Assembly (NCBI GenBank): GCA_024663395.1
Contig: JANFAH010000006.1
Span: 372,001-436,000, forward strand
Source: Pisolithus tinctorius
Lineage: Eukaryota; Basidiomycota; Agaricomycetes; Boletales; Pisolithaceae
DNA: 64,000 nucleotides
Direction of reading: 5' to 3'
Part shown: piece after piece, positions 10,426 through 21,909 of the stretch
Layout of the letters: each line of letters starts with the position of its first letter
Numbering within the stretch: position 1 is the stretch's first letter
Made by a program: the position numbers and the translations under genes
The notes under the pieces: generated by a model
The model's database searches: none
Told to the model about the DNA's origin: nothing
The model's input: only the letters and a program-made list of their open reading frames with translations

Positions 10426-11992
10426 ATGGCGGTGAATACGCTGTGGGCTCACATCCTCCAGAAAGATGCCATCATTCAAGACTCGACGCCACCGATAATC
10501 CCACCCTTGGTACCGAAGGACGCGACTGGAACGTCTATGCGCATGCTCATATACGATACTCAATCTACATTGGAGAAATTCTCCGGGAGACTCGATACAC
10601 TTATGACAAGGGTGGATGACTGCAGGAGCCAAGTCATCAACGCCAACAAGCTACTCGATCATGAGCGCGACAAGGTAGTCACGGAGATGGTTGACATCTG
10701 TACGATATTGATATTGCAGTGGCACGAGTCCTCGCACTTACCATCTCCCCCCAAAAGCCTGCCGATCCCAGAACGAACTCAAGTCACATATGGGAACCCC
10801 TGCGCAAGCTCATGCGTTGGAGCTTACGCACGCGTCACAAGTGGCTACGGAAAACAGCATTCGGGCACTGGAAAAACGCATAGACGCACTGCAAACGGTC
10901 AGTTCGACTCGACATCGGTTATAGCACCTGCGACTCTAGTTCATCCCAGCAGCTAGTTCAGTCGCATACAAGTGCATTCGCATCGATTCAGGACCAACAA
11001 AACGCGATTCAAGCACATCAAAGCACTTTGTTGGACGCTGTGCTGCCCCTCTTACAGCTGCTGCAAAATTTGCCGTCGCAATTCGACCAATTGAAATCCT
11101 CTCTGACAGACGCGGTATCGAGTGCTGAGGCTAATCTTGGGAAGAGCATTGGCACCATTAAAAACGCCATTCCGCGTCTTACGTTGGATCATGCGCAACC
11201 AAAGCCTCCGGTGGGTCCTGAACTAACATCCAAGCAACTTAACAGTACGCCACGGAAACGTACTAACACATTCCACGAAATGGAAGGGCGTTCTAAAGCC
11301 ACCGGAAACGCCATCTGTTCTACTCACTCTCCAAAGAGGACACGTCTCAGCCCAGCTCCGGAACGTTCCTTTCCCGCACCTCGCTTGCCTGCTACAACCT
11401 CCAACGGGAATTTATCGCACGCGCCCCGTCATTTCACAAGTATTAGTTCTGAGGATACTTCTCGTATGCGGTCCAGGAATTCGACGCCCAAATTGCTTGT
11501 GTCCAAACCAGATAATGAGAAGGCAGAGTCAGCGCAGCACTGTTCTGGAAAGAAACGCGTCAAAAACATTTCCGAGCGTGATTTCCATATCCTCATCACC
11601 TCTTTCTGACGCTGCGGCTCCTATGCCACCCTGTCCCTCAGCTACCGTCGGTGCAGGACCATCCCCGGCAATCAATAGCACCGAGCCCCAAACACGACAG
11701 TATCTCCGGATTCTTCCAAGAGTCATCCCCTCTCACAATTCTGTCAGGCCACCCAGTCATCCCTTAGATTCGACACTTCCACCACCATCTGGCCAGCATG
11801 TGGTTTCATCGACGCGGTCGCCACCGAAATCTATGAGTTTGCGTGACCGTCGTACCCAAATGACACTGGTGCGTATCTTATGATCGCACGCTTACAGCAA
11901 TTGACGCTCTGTCGATTCGTGATCTTAAGCTTGGGCGTGCTCAGACGAAACGGTTCATACCCATTGTTGCTTCATCTGATGAGGAATCATGA
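10426..11992 (+). CDS. Unknown coiled-coil protein with basic, Ser/Pro-rich C-terminus
   Basis: The likely start is ATG 10426 (MAVNTLWAHILQKD); the open frame upstream of it is the tRNA. The first exon contains LVPKDATGTSMRMLIYDTQ and STLEKFSGRLDTLMTRVDD, a helical coiled-coil start. After an intron (about 10701-10779) comes LEKRIDALQ, after another (about 10900-10951) DQQNAIQAHQ, then a hydrophobic heptad stretch (LLDAVLPLLQLLQNLPSQ). The C-terminal half is basic and Ser/Pro-rich (SPKRTRLSP, PRKRTNTF) and probably disordered. Near 11500-11600 two frames are both plausible, so an unmarked intron or a frame error lies there. A final intron (about 11874-11907) gives an end at ...IPIVASSDEES. 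The overall shape suggests a nuclear or chromosome-associated coiled-coil protein, but I cannot assign a family. Confidence 0.6.
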
Positions 11993-12608
11993 CATGATAG
12001 CGCGTCCGCTTCTCAATTTCGCAAACTATGGACAGATCGTATCTGGACTTTCTTCCTTCCCTGCTTAGTGGTGCTATCGTTACCATTGTGAAGCCTGACA
12101 CAGCCATAACGGTTTAGCATGAAAGAAGAGGAAGTTGCTTTCTTGAAATCTTTAAATTTCAGTCATCCTCCGCAAGGGGCTTAAGCTCAGAGAGCTTGTC
12201 GCCACAGGAAGTTTCGGTGCTCGGAGGTGATCTGTTCCTAAAGCCTGCTGGTCTCTGTGCAACGATTTGTTGCGGCGCAACCGACTGGCAACTGTGCCCG
12301 ACACGAAAATACACTAGACTGGTCCTAACAATAGTACCTTGACAAATTCAGCCGACCGATATAGTAACTGCTAATCCACATGCGCGTTCCTGGGCCTTCA
12401 TCATCTGAGGTCCTGAACCAGGGGCCTCTGCCCTGTCATCGCTCGTGAGACACTGAACTGCTGCCTTCAACTGATCTTACAGTGCTGACGGGAAGACGTT
12501 AGAAATTCTCCTTCACAACAACTTGCGATTAACAGCACGGTACATGCCAGTCCTCAAATCGGTCATGTCCGCGGTACTGATGACCCCGAAGTTGCAGTTA
12601 TCTCCAAT
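11993..12608. other. Intergenic, 5' region of the decarboxylase gene
   Basis: I see no gene, tRNA or repeat in these 616 bp. It separates two genes transcribed in the same direction and should hold the promoter and leader of the gene at 12609. Confidence 0.6.
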
Positions 12609-13929
12609 ATGTCGTCTCTTGAAGAAGTCGAGATCGTCAAGCCTATCGAGAACATCCACCCGGACAACCTCCAACGAGTACACAAGGAGGTCGTCATTCA
12701 TGCATTTCGACAACTCGTAGAGCACTCCCATCCCTCCAAGGGCAAGGGTGACGTCACGACCACCGTCCATGCTTTTGCCCACTCTCGGGTTGAGTGGCTG
12801 CACAAGGTCGTCCCGGAGCTCGAGACCCTGGCCGAGAAGTACCATATCGGCAATTTCGTCGCCATCAGAGGCACGAACCAACGGTTTTTCGAGAGCATGC
12901 CAATCTACGCACGCTTGGGCATGCACCTGCTGTTTTATGGGAAGGAACAGGTGAAGTTGCTGGAAGGAAACAAACTCGTCGAAGATACCCTCCGCGAACA
13001 GAGCATTCACCAAGGAAAAATCTACGATTCACCTGAATCCGCTAAGAATATACCGTCCTTTATCAAGATGTACAACATCCAGCTGGATGAACTGCTGGAA
13101 CCGGATATCCACAAGTATCACACTTTCAACGAATTCTTCTCTCGCAGGCTCAAGCCAGGCGCGCGTCCAGTCGAGAATGTAGATAACCCGAGGGGATTCT
13201 GCAGTGCTGCTGACTGCCGCCTGGTGGTATACCAGACCATTAGCCTCGCAGAGAAGTTTTGGATTAAGGGAGACGAATTCTCTATACCATCGCTCTTGGG
13301 TCTCGATCCCACCGATCCTATCTGCAAAGCGTTGAGCGGTGGTTCCCTCGCCATTTTCCGTCTCGCGCCTGCAGATTATCACCGCTTCCACTCACCAGTT
13401 GATGGAAGAGTTCTGACTGAACATCGGGATATCCCCGGTGAATATTATACCGGTGAGTTCCCCGCCTTCTTACCCTGAGAAGCCACCTATAAATTCGCCG
13501 TAGTGAATCCCCAGGCTGTCAATGAACCTAACCTTGACGTGTTCACCCGAAACAAGCGCTCTGTCTTACTTCTCGAACACGAGGTCTCGAAGAAACCGAT
13601 TGCAATTGTCGCCGTCGGCGCACTCCTGGTTGGCAGCATTGTCTGGACTTATAATGTAAGCACCGGTATTTAAATCATGGAACAGTGATATGTGGCGATT
13701 ATTTAACTCGGGGTTTCAGAATGAGATAAAACGTGGTGACGAGGTTGGCTATTTTGCGTACGGTGGCAGCACTGTAATTGCCGTCTTCCCACCGGGGCTC
13801 ATTGAATTTGACGAGGACCTCGTCCTGAACTCGACTGGAAAGAGTGTAGTTGCCAACGGACAAGGAAGCATCGAAACTCTCGTCAAGGTTGGGTACTCGC
13901 TGGGGAAGATGCCAGATACTGTGGAGTAA
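12609..13929 (+). CDS. Phosphatidylserine decarboxylase, soluble fungal type
   Basis: This enzyme converts phosphatidylserine to phosphatidylethanolamine. Exon 1 runs from ATG 12609 and carries HTFNEFFSRRLKPGARPV, CSAADCRL and FRLAPADYHRFHSPVDG, including the conserved Asp/His that start autocatalysis. Introns are 13453-13503 and 13656-13719, and all phases fit. The last exon has RGDEVGYFAYGGSTVIAVFPPG. GGST is the family's LGST-type self-cleavage site, where the serine becomes the pyruvoyl cofactor of the alpha chain. The protein ends at 13929. I see no signal peptide or C2 domain, unlike yeast Psd2. The reading frame is intact. The second copy of the segmental duplication begins within about 10 bp of the stop codon. 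Confidence 0.9.
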
Positions 13930-13937
13930 ACTCGAGG

Positions 13938-14750
13938 TACTGTCGCTGACCGATGTCAAGGCGCCTATCGATAACCAAGTACAACTGTGACCTGCTGGTG
14001 GTGGCTTTTTCCAACACGAGTTCACGTTCTGTCACAGAAAATGGGCTGGTCAAGTCGACACTACTATTACATTCTTCGATCCATACTGCTCGGGTGTCTG
14101 TGGTCATGATTGAGTGTACCGTGAGGAAGATAGAACTGGACATGAGTGGTAAACGTCAAAGGAAAAAGAAAGAGAAGTTAGCATGCGATTCTGGAGTCTA
14201 AAACTAGATGTTCTGCAGGGTAATGCGCAAGAAACCACAATCAGAAGCGTCGAAGGAAATCAAAAGTCAACGGGATTGATGGGGGGGATTCGGATACATT
14301 CCGTTATCGGTCTAAGTAAAGTGAATAGGGCAGTTGGATAGAACGTGAACAGTAGGAAACATGGCGGGGGGAAGATCATACCACGTCGCAAGGGGGATTT
14401 ACAGTCAGGCAACGCCAATCTCGATAAAACTTCTCCACTTCCGTGAGGACACGCGCTCGTCCGAATCGGCGTTTAGACCGGCGCAGGGCGAGTAACAATA
14501 ATATCCTGCCGGTTGTTCTCGCCGTCGCCTTCTTCATCCTTGCCGTCGCTCATACTCATGAAGTTACTCTATCTGCATCCATCTCCACGCTCCACGGCCC
14601 AGCAATCCCAATCTTCCTCTACCTTCTAGAAACGCTAACACATCCATTTTGCTCCGCATTCTGGTCGATGAGGTGGTGCTCTCTGAGCGCGGAGGTGAAC
14701 ACGCACGACGCTGGTAAGAAAGCTTATGTGTGTCCGCTTCACCGTCTGAG
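13938..14750. repeat. Copy B of the diverged segmental duplication
   Basis: This is the partner of the segment at 5755-6965. It begins about 10 bp after the decarboxylase stop codon and ends inside the unknown membrane-protein gene at 14564-15631, whose minus-strand tail (RSKMDVLAFLEGRGRLG) has a counterpart in copy A. It lacks about 400 bp present in copy A. Since copy B is joined in frame to a longer gene, it may be nearer the parent arrangement; that is inference. Confidence 0.75.
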
Positions 14751-15631
14751 AATGCCCGTGAACGAGGAGAGAAAGGTGGTCGCGAGAGCAACGACGAATC
14801 GTCCCCGACAACACCGAGTGGAATGCGCGGCGGTATGAAGATCGGGGCGAATGAAGTGTTAAGAGTACGTTCAGAGATTATGTATACGAGGATATAGAGG
14901 GTGCAAGCGAAAGATACGGACGCGATGGTTGTGCCAGTCCAGGGTGTGATGGGCTCGGGGGGACTCAACCAAGGAGAAGGCGGCTGCGACCCTGCGCTCG
15001 GAGAGTTGTTGAGTAGTAAAGACATACCTGCCGATGAGGACGCTACCGAAGGTCTGGGAGTGACATCAATGGCACCGGCTTCGGAGAGGGTATATTTCGC
15101 AAATGACTCTCGTGAAGGTCACCGAGACGCGACCGGTACAGCAAGTTTCGGAGGGAGAGGAAGAACACGTTTAGGAGTGAATGCGATATGCCTCTCACAT
15201 CGGCTGCGCAGGTACGTCAGCACGAGTACGCAATATGGATCAGGAGGAAGCACAAGCCGCGGCTCAGTTCTGAGGTGCAGAACGTCCAACTGGTCGATCG
15301 TGACAACATGAGAGGTCTGTTGACGATTACGCTGCGTCTGACTCGCTACAGACCTAGCAGAGCTGCTTGCTAGATCGAGATACAGGAATGACCGCAACTC
15401 GACCGTGTCGCGTCTGCCTGTCCGCAGTGTAAAGTAGTAGGCAGATGGGTCGTCGTCGACATCGTCGAGGGGGACGGTCTCTGGGGATGTCTGCAAGAGA
15501 CCCAAAGTGAACAGGGCAGAGTAGCCAGAGGACAGACACCGGGTGGACATTGCCGCACAGCGAGTGCCCTCGAGGTCACCATACACATACATACTAGGGT
15601 CCATTTTGTTCATCTGGTTATCGAATTGCAC
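14564..15631 (-). CDS. Unknown membrane protein
   Basis: Two long minus-strand frames (15631-15119 and 15025-14564) plausibly join by an intron near 15117-15050. The first part includes MSTRCLSSGYSALFTLG and an acidic DDVDDDPSAYYFTL segment. The second has a Pro/Ser-rich linker, one clear membrane segment (TTIASVSFACTLYILVYII), then an Arg/Ser-rich tail with PPRSESTTSSTRMRSKMD. That tail and what follows are shared with the other duplicate around 6605-6990. I do not recognise the family. The exact exon boundaries and the C-terminus (an acidic DGKDEEGDGENN segment probably follows an intron) are uncertain. Confidence 0.4.
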
Positions 15632-15646
15632 ATTCTCGAGTCCTCG

Positions 15647-16434
15647 CTAAAGCCCATTACATTCCTTCTCCACATCAGCGAGTAACGTTCCCCACCTTTC
15701 ACCGTGCCAGCTCGCGAATTTCTCCCATTCATCGTCGTGCAACACCCTCTTGAAACAGAAAAGGCGAGATGCAAGGAGAATGTCTGCATAGGAAAAGACG
15801 TCTCCCATCAGCCACTTTCCCTCTTCGCTATCGTACCACTCTTTGCAGGTTTCCATTGCACGCTCAATAATAGCCCAGTGCTCATCGCGTCTTGGTCCCT
15901 CAGGAGAGAATTCGGAGATCTTCTCCTTAGCTAATGCTTCCTTCGTGGTGATGAAGTACTCCACGCTGTGTTCGTTCAAGATCTGGCTCACGCGCAGGAA
16001 GCGGAATGTGACGGCAGCCTTCTCTAGGTTGGCAACCGTAGTGTCGAAAGCCCGAATGAGACCTTTGCTCTTGTTGGAAAATATGGGCTTCTCGGGGTAT
16101 GTTTTCTCGAGATACTCGGCAATATCCCAGGAATCGGTAATCAGTGCACCGGTGTTGGGATCGCTAAGAACAGGCAGGGTGTACAAGTCTCTGCCGTCCG
16201 CGAGCTTGTTTTGTCTTGCTCCGATCTCTTTCATTCTCGGAGCGATATCCGGGTACTCCACCCATTCAACTCGGAAGGGAAGGCCCTTGTAACCTAGGAC
16301 GAACCTATTGGCCAGGTTATGCTTGAATCAGAGGGAACATATGATAGATCTACTTGCCTCGGCTTCGCGGTATTGGGAGACCAATGATTCCCTTCAAGTT
16401 TGGACGGGATGTCGTAAAGGATGAGAGGTATCAT
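15647..16434 (-). CDS. Glutathione S-transferase (fungal, UstS-like N-terminal domain)
   Basis: The start at 16434 gives MIPLILYDIPSK, the usual thioredoxin-fold first strand. A 53-nt GC-AG intron (16357-16305; AG|GCAAGT donor) then joins to FVLGYKGLPFRVEWVEYPD. The rest is one exon: LADGRDLYTLPVLSDP, TDSWDIAEYLEKTYP (the glutathione-binding Asp-Ser of the N domain) and an all-helical C domain with GDVFSYADILLASRL. The total is 244 residues, normal for the family. These enzymes conjugate or reduce electrophiles with glutathione in the cytosol; the substrate is unknown. Confidence 0.85.
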
Positions 16435-16794
16435 TGGTGTTCGGATGATGGTGACATGGGGCAGACACCTCCAATTCTTATGTGTTTTTTGGACGCCTGT
16501 GAGTCATGCGGTGTCGCGTGTGTGTGCTCCGTCAGCAGTTGATAGACATGACGCAAATTTGTGAAGATAATTGTTTACCGAGCATCGCCCCCGTGATTGG
16601 TGCCGGTTTGTAGTGGCGAATTCACAAGTAATACACAGAGTACCGTGACGGTGAGCCACCCCTGTTTGACCAGACTACGTTGGACTTTGAAGTACTGGGT
16701 GGTGGCCCTTAGTCCTAGTCAAATCCGAGGTCGAGCGAACATTCCGATTGTACGCAGATTCAGAAGTACAGTATGTAGCCAGGGGAATGGTCAG

Positions 16795-16811
16795 AATAGG
16801 GTTAGGGTTAT
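16795..16811 (+). promoter_or_regulatory. Telobox-like TAGGGTTAGGGTTA promoter motif
   Basis: Two tandem TTAGGG-type repeats lie 57 bp upstream of the CWC27 start codon, on its sense strand. The same motif in the same relative orientation is upstream of UBC6 (22042-22054). TTAGGG-binding Myb factors (Tbf1, Teb1) act at promoters in other fungi; the link here is inference. Confidence 0.55.
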
Positions 16812-16867
16812 ACTGCTACCATTACAACTGTAATCGAACAAGTTCCACCGCTACTTATACAAGTTGA

Positions 16868-19007
16868 ATGGCTCTCCCGACGAAAGGACGTGTCTTAATC
16901 CACACTACGGCAGGAGAGATAGATATCGAATTATGGTCCAAGGTACGCACTCCTCGAGAACAATTGATTTACATCGGGAACTAATACTGGCCAGGAAACC
17001 CCGAAAGCTTGCCGGAACTTCATTGCACTCTCCCTTGAAGGTGTGTGTTCCTCGCGCCTTTACCTGTGCGCTCTCATGCGAAGGCGACTTAGGATACTAT
17101 GATGGCGTAATTTTCCACAGGTGCTGGTAAAAGCTTTCTTCTACAGCGTACATACATCTGAAATGCTACTCAAGAGTCGTGCCGGGGTTTCTCGTACAAA
17201 CGGGTGACAGGACTGGTACAGGTGCTGGTGGAGAGTCATTTTATGGAGGTGATTCAGAGATATCCTCTTCCTCCTTGTCTTTGTCTACTTACAGTTTCCC
17301 CGATAGAACCTTTCGAGGATGAAATTCACCCTCGGCTGCGGTTCGCCCACCGTGGTCTCGTAGGCATGGCAAATAGCGGAAAGAAGAACACGAACGACTC
17401 TCAATTCTTCATCACGCTCGGTGAGTGCCGGTTAAGATCGTGTCCTTGTAAACTACTGACAAAACTCGCGGGCAGATCGCGCGGACGAATTACATGGGAA
17501 GCACACACTATTTGGGAGAGTGGTTGGCGACACGCTCTACAGTACGCATTTCCCTCTATCCGTGTATCGGTACATTGTCCAATTGCTTTACCTACAACAG
17601 ATGCCCTGAAGATCGGCGAAATGGGTAAATGCAATTCCAATCCTCGTAGACCTGAATTTGCTTCTTACATCTTAACCAGAGCTTGGCGAAAACGAGCGAC
17701 CGCTATAGTGCGTTAATCTGTTGTATGTACACTCTGGTTAGTTTTCATTCGTTTCCCATAAAGTCCTCCGAAGATCCAGTCCATCACCATCATCGAGAAT
17801 CCCTTCCCCGACATTGTTCCACGTATTACGGCAGCCGAGAAGCGCGCCCAACGGCGTGCACGCGAAACTGCTCAGAAGGAACGTGAAGAAGCCGAACGCC
17901 GTCGAGGTGCCAAAAAGCAGGTTCTTGTCAACAATGCTGACAAGAACTGTGTTGCTTACCGTGCTTTGGTGTGTGTAGGAACGTGAAACTTCTGAGTTTT
18001 GCAGATGACGAAGAAGCAGACCAGGACACGGAACCAGCAGTACGAAAGAAGAAGGATATAGCACGGCCTGACTGTCGGTACCATCCTACGTTTCTACTGG
18101 ACATGATCTGATCGGTGCCGCCGTAGTGATCGACAATCCTTCGCTATCAACGCTCCCGGCTCTGGATGTACTCCGCCCTCCATCACCTCCGGCCAAGAAA
18201 GCTCCGCCTATAGAACGAGAGGTGTCATCGAAACCAGAGGCTATGTCCAAGGTAACGAGGTACCCCCAACCTGCTACGTATTATGTGGCTTGATATCTTC
18301 TTTCAATAGGATCGACCGAAGGAGAAATCAAAACAACAGCCCGACATTGACGTAACCAAAATCCGGGAGCAACATCGCCATGAAAAGGCATCTCAGAAGT
18401 ACGACGTGGTGTCCTTGCTTATTCTTTTTGAAAATTAACTCACTTTCCTCTTATCATGCTCAGGGATGCACAGCGCTCCGAGATAGAGAAGATGGAGGCT
18501 GAGATTCGTCGATTAACGCGTCGGCGGGAAGGCGGCGACGATAGTGAAGAGGAGGCCGAACGGCAGAAGAAGAAGAAACCGAAATCGTATTTGGAGGAAG
18601 AACTTTCCAAATATGCGAAGGGTCGCGGGTTGCGGAGGAACGCCAAAGACGGGAGAAAGAAAGATGAGGGTGGTGTACTGGCCGCCCTAAGTAACTTCAG
18701 AGGGATGCTGCAGGCTGCAGGACCGGCGCACTCGAACCTGGTCAAGGACGCAGATGGTGAGGAAGGTGAGGAGAAGGTGCCTGCAACGAAAGGTGGAGAG
18801 GACTCTGGGATGGAGGTGGACGATGATCGAGGGTTCATGAGCCACGTTTTGCAATTCCCAAAAGACGATGGGGAAGAAACGAGAAAGGCAGAAAGGGATT
18901 ACGAGGTGATCGACCCACGGCAGCGCAGTGCAAAGGCACGGGAGGAAGAAAGAGAGCGAAAACGAGCGACAAAGAGCAGAAACGGCCCTGGACGATCAAG
19001 ACGGTAA
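16868..19007 (+). CDS. CWC27: CWC27-like spliceosomal cyclophilin
   Basis: This is a many-exon gene. The cyclophilin domain reads [99 protein letters not shown] and KHTLFGRVVGD, split by introns of about 45-60 nt. It is followed by PPKIQSITIIENPFPDIVP and a long charged, Lys/Glu-rich C-terminus with EIEKMEAEIRRLTRR, YLEEELSKYAKGRG and YEVIDPRQR. That combination is typical of CWC27, a Bact-stage spliceosome component. In family members the catalytic Arg/Trp are partly lost and the domain acts in binding. Exon joints in the middle (about 17910-18400) are the least certain part. The end at 19007 is clear. Confidence 0.85.
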
Positions 19008-19420
19008 TCCAAGACCCATCAGTAGTCCATTGTCAGACATACACTCGTTCGTCCAATCTCCGTCCGGTATGTTACTTGTATTCCGTGCAGGAGTGATTTT
19101 CGGAGCAAGTTAGTGCAAAAACTCCACTTTAGTGGCCGGCATGAATATGGGAACGCGCTGGTACTTAGAACGTGGTGTTTCTGACTGATTCCATCTGCGC
19201 CGAACGATGGTACACTGCGGAATACCCGCCCGAGAACTACGCAAGTCAGCACCTGCCAAGCTGGCACCTCCTTGATAGTGTGATCTGATGGGCCATCAGT
19301 GGGATTTAAGTCGCCGGAGCGCCATCATATAGCAACGACTACGGCTAGTTAACCGTTGACTAGTGACTACACCGGCATCAAGCAACCCCAGAGTCTTTTC
19401 CAGGAGTATTTTGCCCTACC
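19008..19420. other. Intergenic between two plus-strand genes
   Basis: This 413 bp separates the CWC27 stop from the thymidylate kinase start. I see no further gene or repeat. Confidence 0.6.
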
Positions 19421-20278
19421 ATGACTGCCACGAGTCGAGGTGCTTTTATCGTCATCGAAGGGTTAGACAGGTCCGGTAAAAGCACCCAGGCTGCTATCCT
19501 CCAAAGTCGATTGCAAGGACCCGAACAGTCTACAACTAAGGCCGTGCTGATCAAGTTTCCCGGTAAGCTTAATCCCCTCCGTGCTGTGTCCTCGACTGTC
19601 TTACCTGAACGAAAACAATATTGTGCCTACCTAACGGTTCCCGGCATTCTTGGGTCGTATATCTCAGATCGGACGACAACTATCGGTAAGATGATCGATG
19701 CTTATCTACGCTCACAGTCCGAGTTCGACGACCACGCCATCCATCTCCTGTTCTCTGCCAACCGCTGGGAGCTTGCGTAGGTTCTTCCTGTACCCAGTGC
19801 TTACCAGTACAGGACCTAACGTGCGTGCCGGTACTTTATATATAAAAACACACGTAGCTCGACGATCTACGCGCATCTAGCGGCTGGAACGACTGTAATC
19901 GCCGATCGCTACGCATTCTCTGGAATTGCGTTTTCGGCGCGTAAAGGTCTTTCGTACGATTGGTGCAGAGCACCAGATATCGGCCTCCCAGCACCTGATC
20001 TTACCTTATTTCTCAATGTCGAGCCAGGAGTTGCTCGCACAAGAGGTGGATACGGGGAAGAGAGATATGAAACGGAGGATGTGCAAAGGAGTGTCCGAGT
20101 GGTATTCGAGCGGATTGGGGAAGAAATGAAGACAGACGGTCAAGGACAGTGGGTCGAGATCGACGCGAGTAGGGAGAAAGATCTCGTCGCCAGAAATATT
20201 TGGCGAGTTGTAGAACCACTGTCGAGAGGAGTAGCGTCTTCGCTCCGGAAGCTTTGGGAGAGAGATCTGACAACATGA
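19421..20278 (+). CDS. CDC8: Thymidylate kinase
   Basis: This enzyme phosphorylates dTMP to dTDP for DNA synthesis. Exon 1 has the P-loop FIVIEGLDRSGKSTQ. After an intron (about 19562-19662) come DRTTTIGKMIDAYLRS and HLLFSANRWELA. A second intron (about 19779-19858) leads to AAGTTVIADRYAFSGIAFSARKGL, the DRY motif and lid region. The sequence GLPAPDLTLFLNVEP and RGGYGEERYE follow, and the protein ends at 20278. All phases fit and the length of about 220 residues is normal. It is convergent with UBC6. Confidence 0.92.
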
Positions 20279-20536
20279 CATGCGTTTCTATAACACCTCC
20301 ATATCTTCCACACCTAAAAAAACTACAAAATAGATTTTATGTAAAATATCATGAACTCAAAAGAATGGACCACAAGAACGAGATTGAGGGTAAACATTGA
20401 CACGGATAGGGAGTGTAGTGGGCGGAAGGCATTGTTATTGACACAGGAAAGATCTTCAAGGTGTATAAAACCCAACTAACACCTTGGCAGGGTGACGAAG
20501 ACGATGAAGAAAGGAAAGGATCCAGCCAGTGAACTT

Positions 20537-21909
20537 TCAATACGCCGAAGAGATCTTCGAAACAATTACAGCAAGTGCGATCAAAACACCCCACCTCCAT
20601 TTCTCCCATATTACCTCGCGCCAAGACGCTGCCCAACCTTGAGGGACAGGTGGTTTATTAGCGTGCGTGATGGGATTGTGAAGTTCGGGGATCGCAGGTC
20701 CAGCATTCATGGCAAGCTGCAGTGGGGCGCCTGGCGTTCGCCTTAACACCAGCTGTGGCATCGGCACTGCCAGGGTAGACGGGTTAGGAGACAGAGCAGC
20801 ATTCGCAGGCTGTAATGTGGAGGTTGATGGTGTGTCAGGCTTGCCACGCTCCTGTTCTCCCATATTTGGAAGATCTTTGAGCGTGGGAGTACAATACTAC
20901 CAGGCAGGTAGCGACGGGTTGCAAATATCATGGGAAACGCCATAGTAAAGCAATTCATGAGTTACAGGTTTTATGTTAAATTGAGGCAGATGTTACTTAC
21001 ATCTGGAAATGCTTCTCTGAACCTCGCTTGAATGAGGTTGAAAGAATGGCTCTTAGCAGCGAGAGTGCGTTTGTGAGAATCTGACGACGTCACAGATCCT
21101 GTGGTCATCTCGTCCGACAGCATAAAAGAAAGAAGGCCGGTCAATCTGCGAGGAACCGCTGGGTCAGCATCAGAAAATCATACGGCTCGGGATCAGCCAC
21201 CGGTTTGCTGAAAATTTCCGGCACAGCTATGGTACACCCATCATGACAGGTCCCCCCCGGTGATGGCATGAAAGCCGAATGGCAACCAGAATCTCCACTT
21301 ACATTGTAGCGACACTCCAAGCTGGATTCCACTGTGAAAGGCCGCCGGAGTAAACACCACTGTAACCCACGTGTCAAAACAAAAGATAAACTTACTGTGC
21401 CAGGATGGAAATCAGACATTGAGAAGCATATCTTCTTATCTGGTTGGAAACGTCCACTTGGTGTATACATCTGTAGTGATGTGCATGGTGAGTCACCGTA
21501 ATAATTAAGTAGATAAAAAAGTGCGAACCTTGATGCCCGGGGGTTTGAAAGGATATTCTGCTGGGAACAGGAGTACTCCGTGGTATTCTCCACCTGCGTA
21601 AGGCGAATCTGGGGGCCCGCGCTAAGACCACGCTTGGTAAAGATGGTTGCATCAAACAACTACATTGATAACACTTACGATAAGGTAGTTCCCTGGCGTA
21701 GGCATGTCAGAGGGAATACAGGCACATAAACAAGGGTAAACTCACATGTGAGAATGTTCTTTTCGTCCGGTGCAGCCCAAACGAATGGCGGCGGCTCCCG
21801 TTGCATGTTGATGTATTCCTTGCTAAGCTGCGGACGAAACAACGAATCAGGAGAGCGATTTTTACATGATCTATGTTCTTACCCGCTTCTGTGCTGCCTT
21901 GCTTGCCAT
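20537..21909 (-). CDS. UBC6: Tail-anchored ER ubiquitin-conjugating enzyme E2 (Ubc6/UBE2J type)
   Basis: The start at 21909 (MASKAAQKR) leads through several short exons: [96 protein letters not shown] and [18 protein letters not shown]. The catalytic cysteine is the one in [12 protein letters not shown], as in Ubc6. The cytosolic linker is Pro/Ala-rich, and the C-terminal [20 protein letters not shown] is a single membrane anchor. Ubc6 works with Doa10-type ligases in ER-associated degradation. All intron phases could be made to fit. Confidence 0.9.

Noticed and set aside
5755..14750. Transposon (MITE) insertions at the two duplicated segments
   Set aside because: I could not find terminal inverted repeats or target-site duplications, and both copies include the same protein-coding tail, which fits a segmental duplication better.
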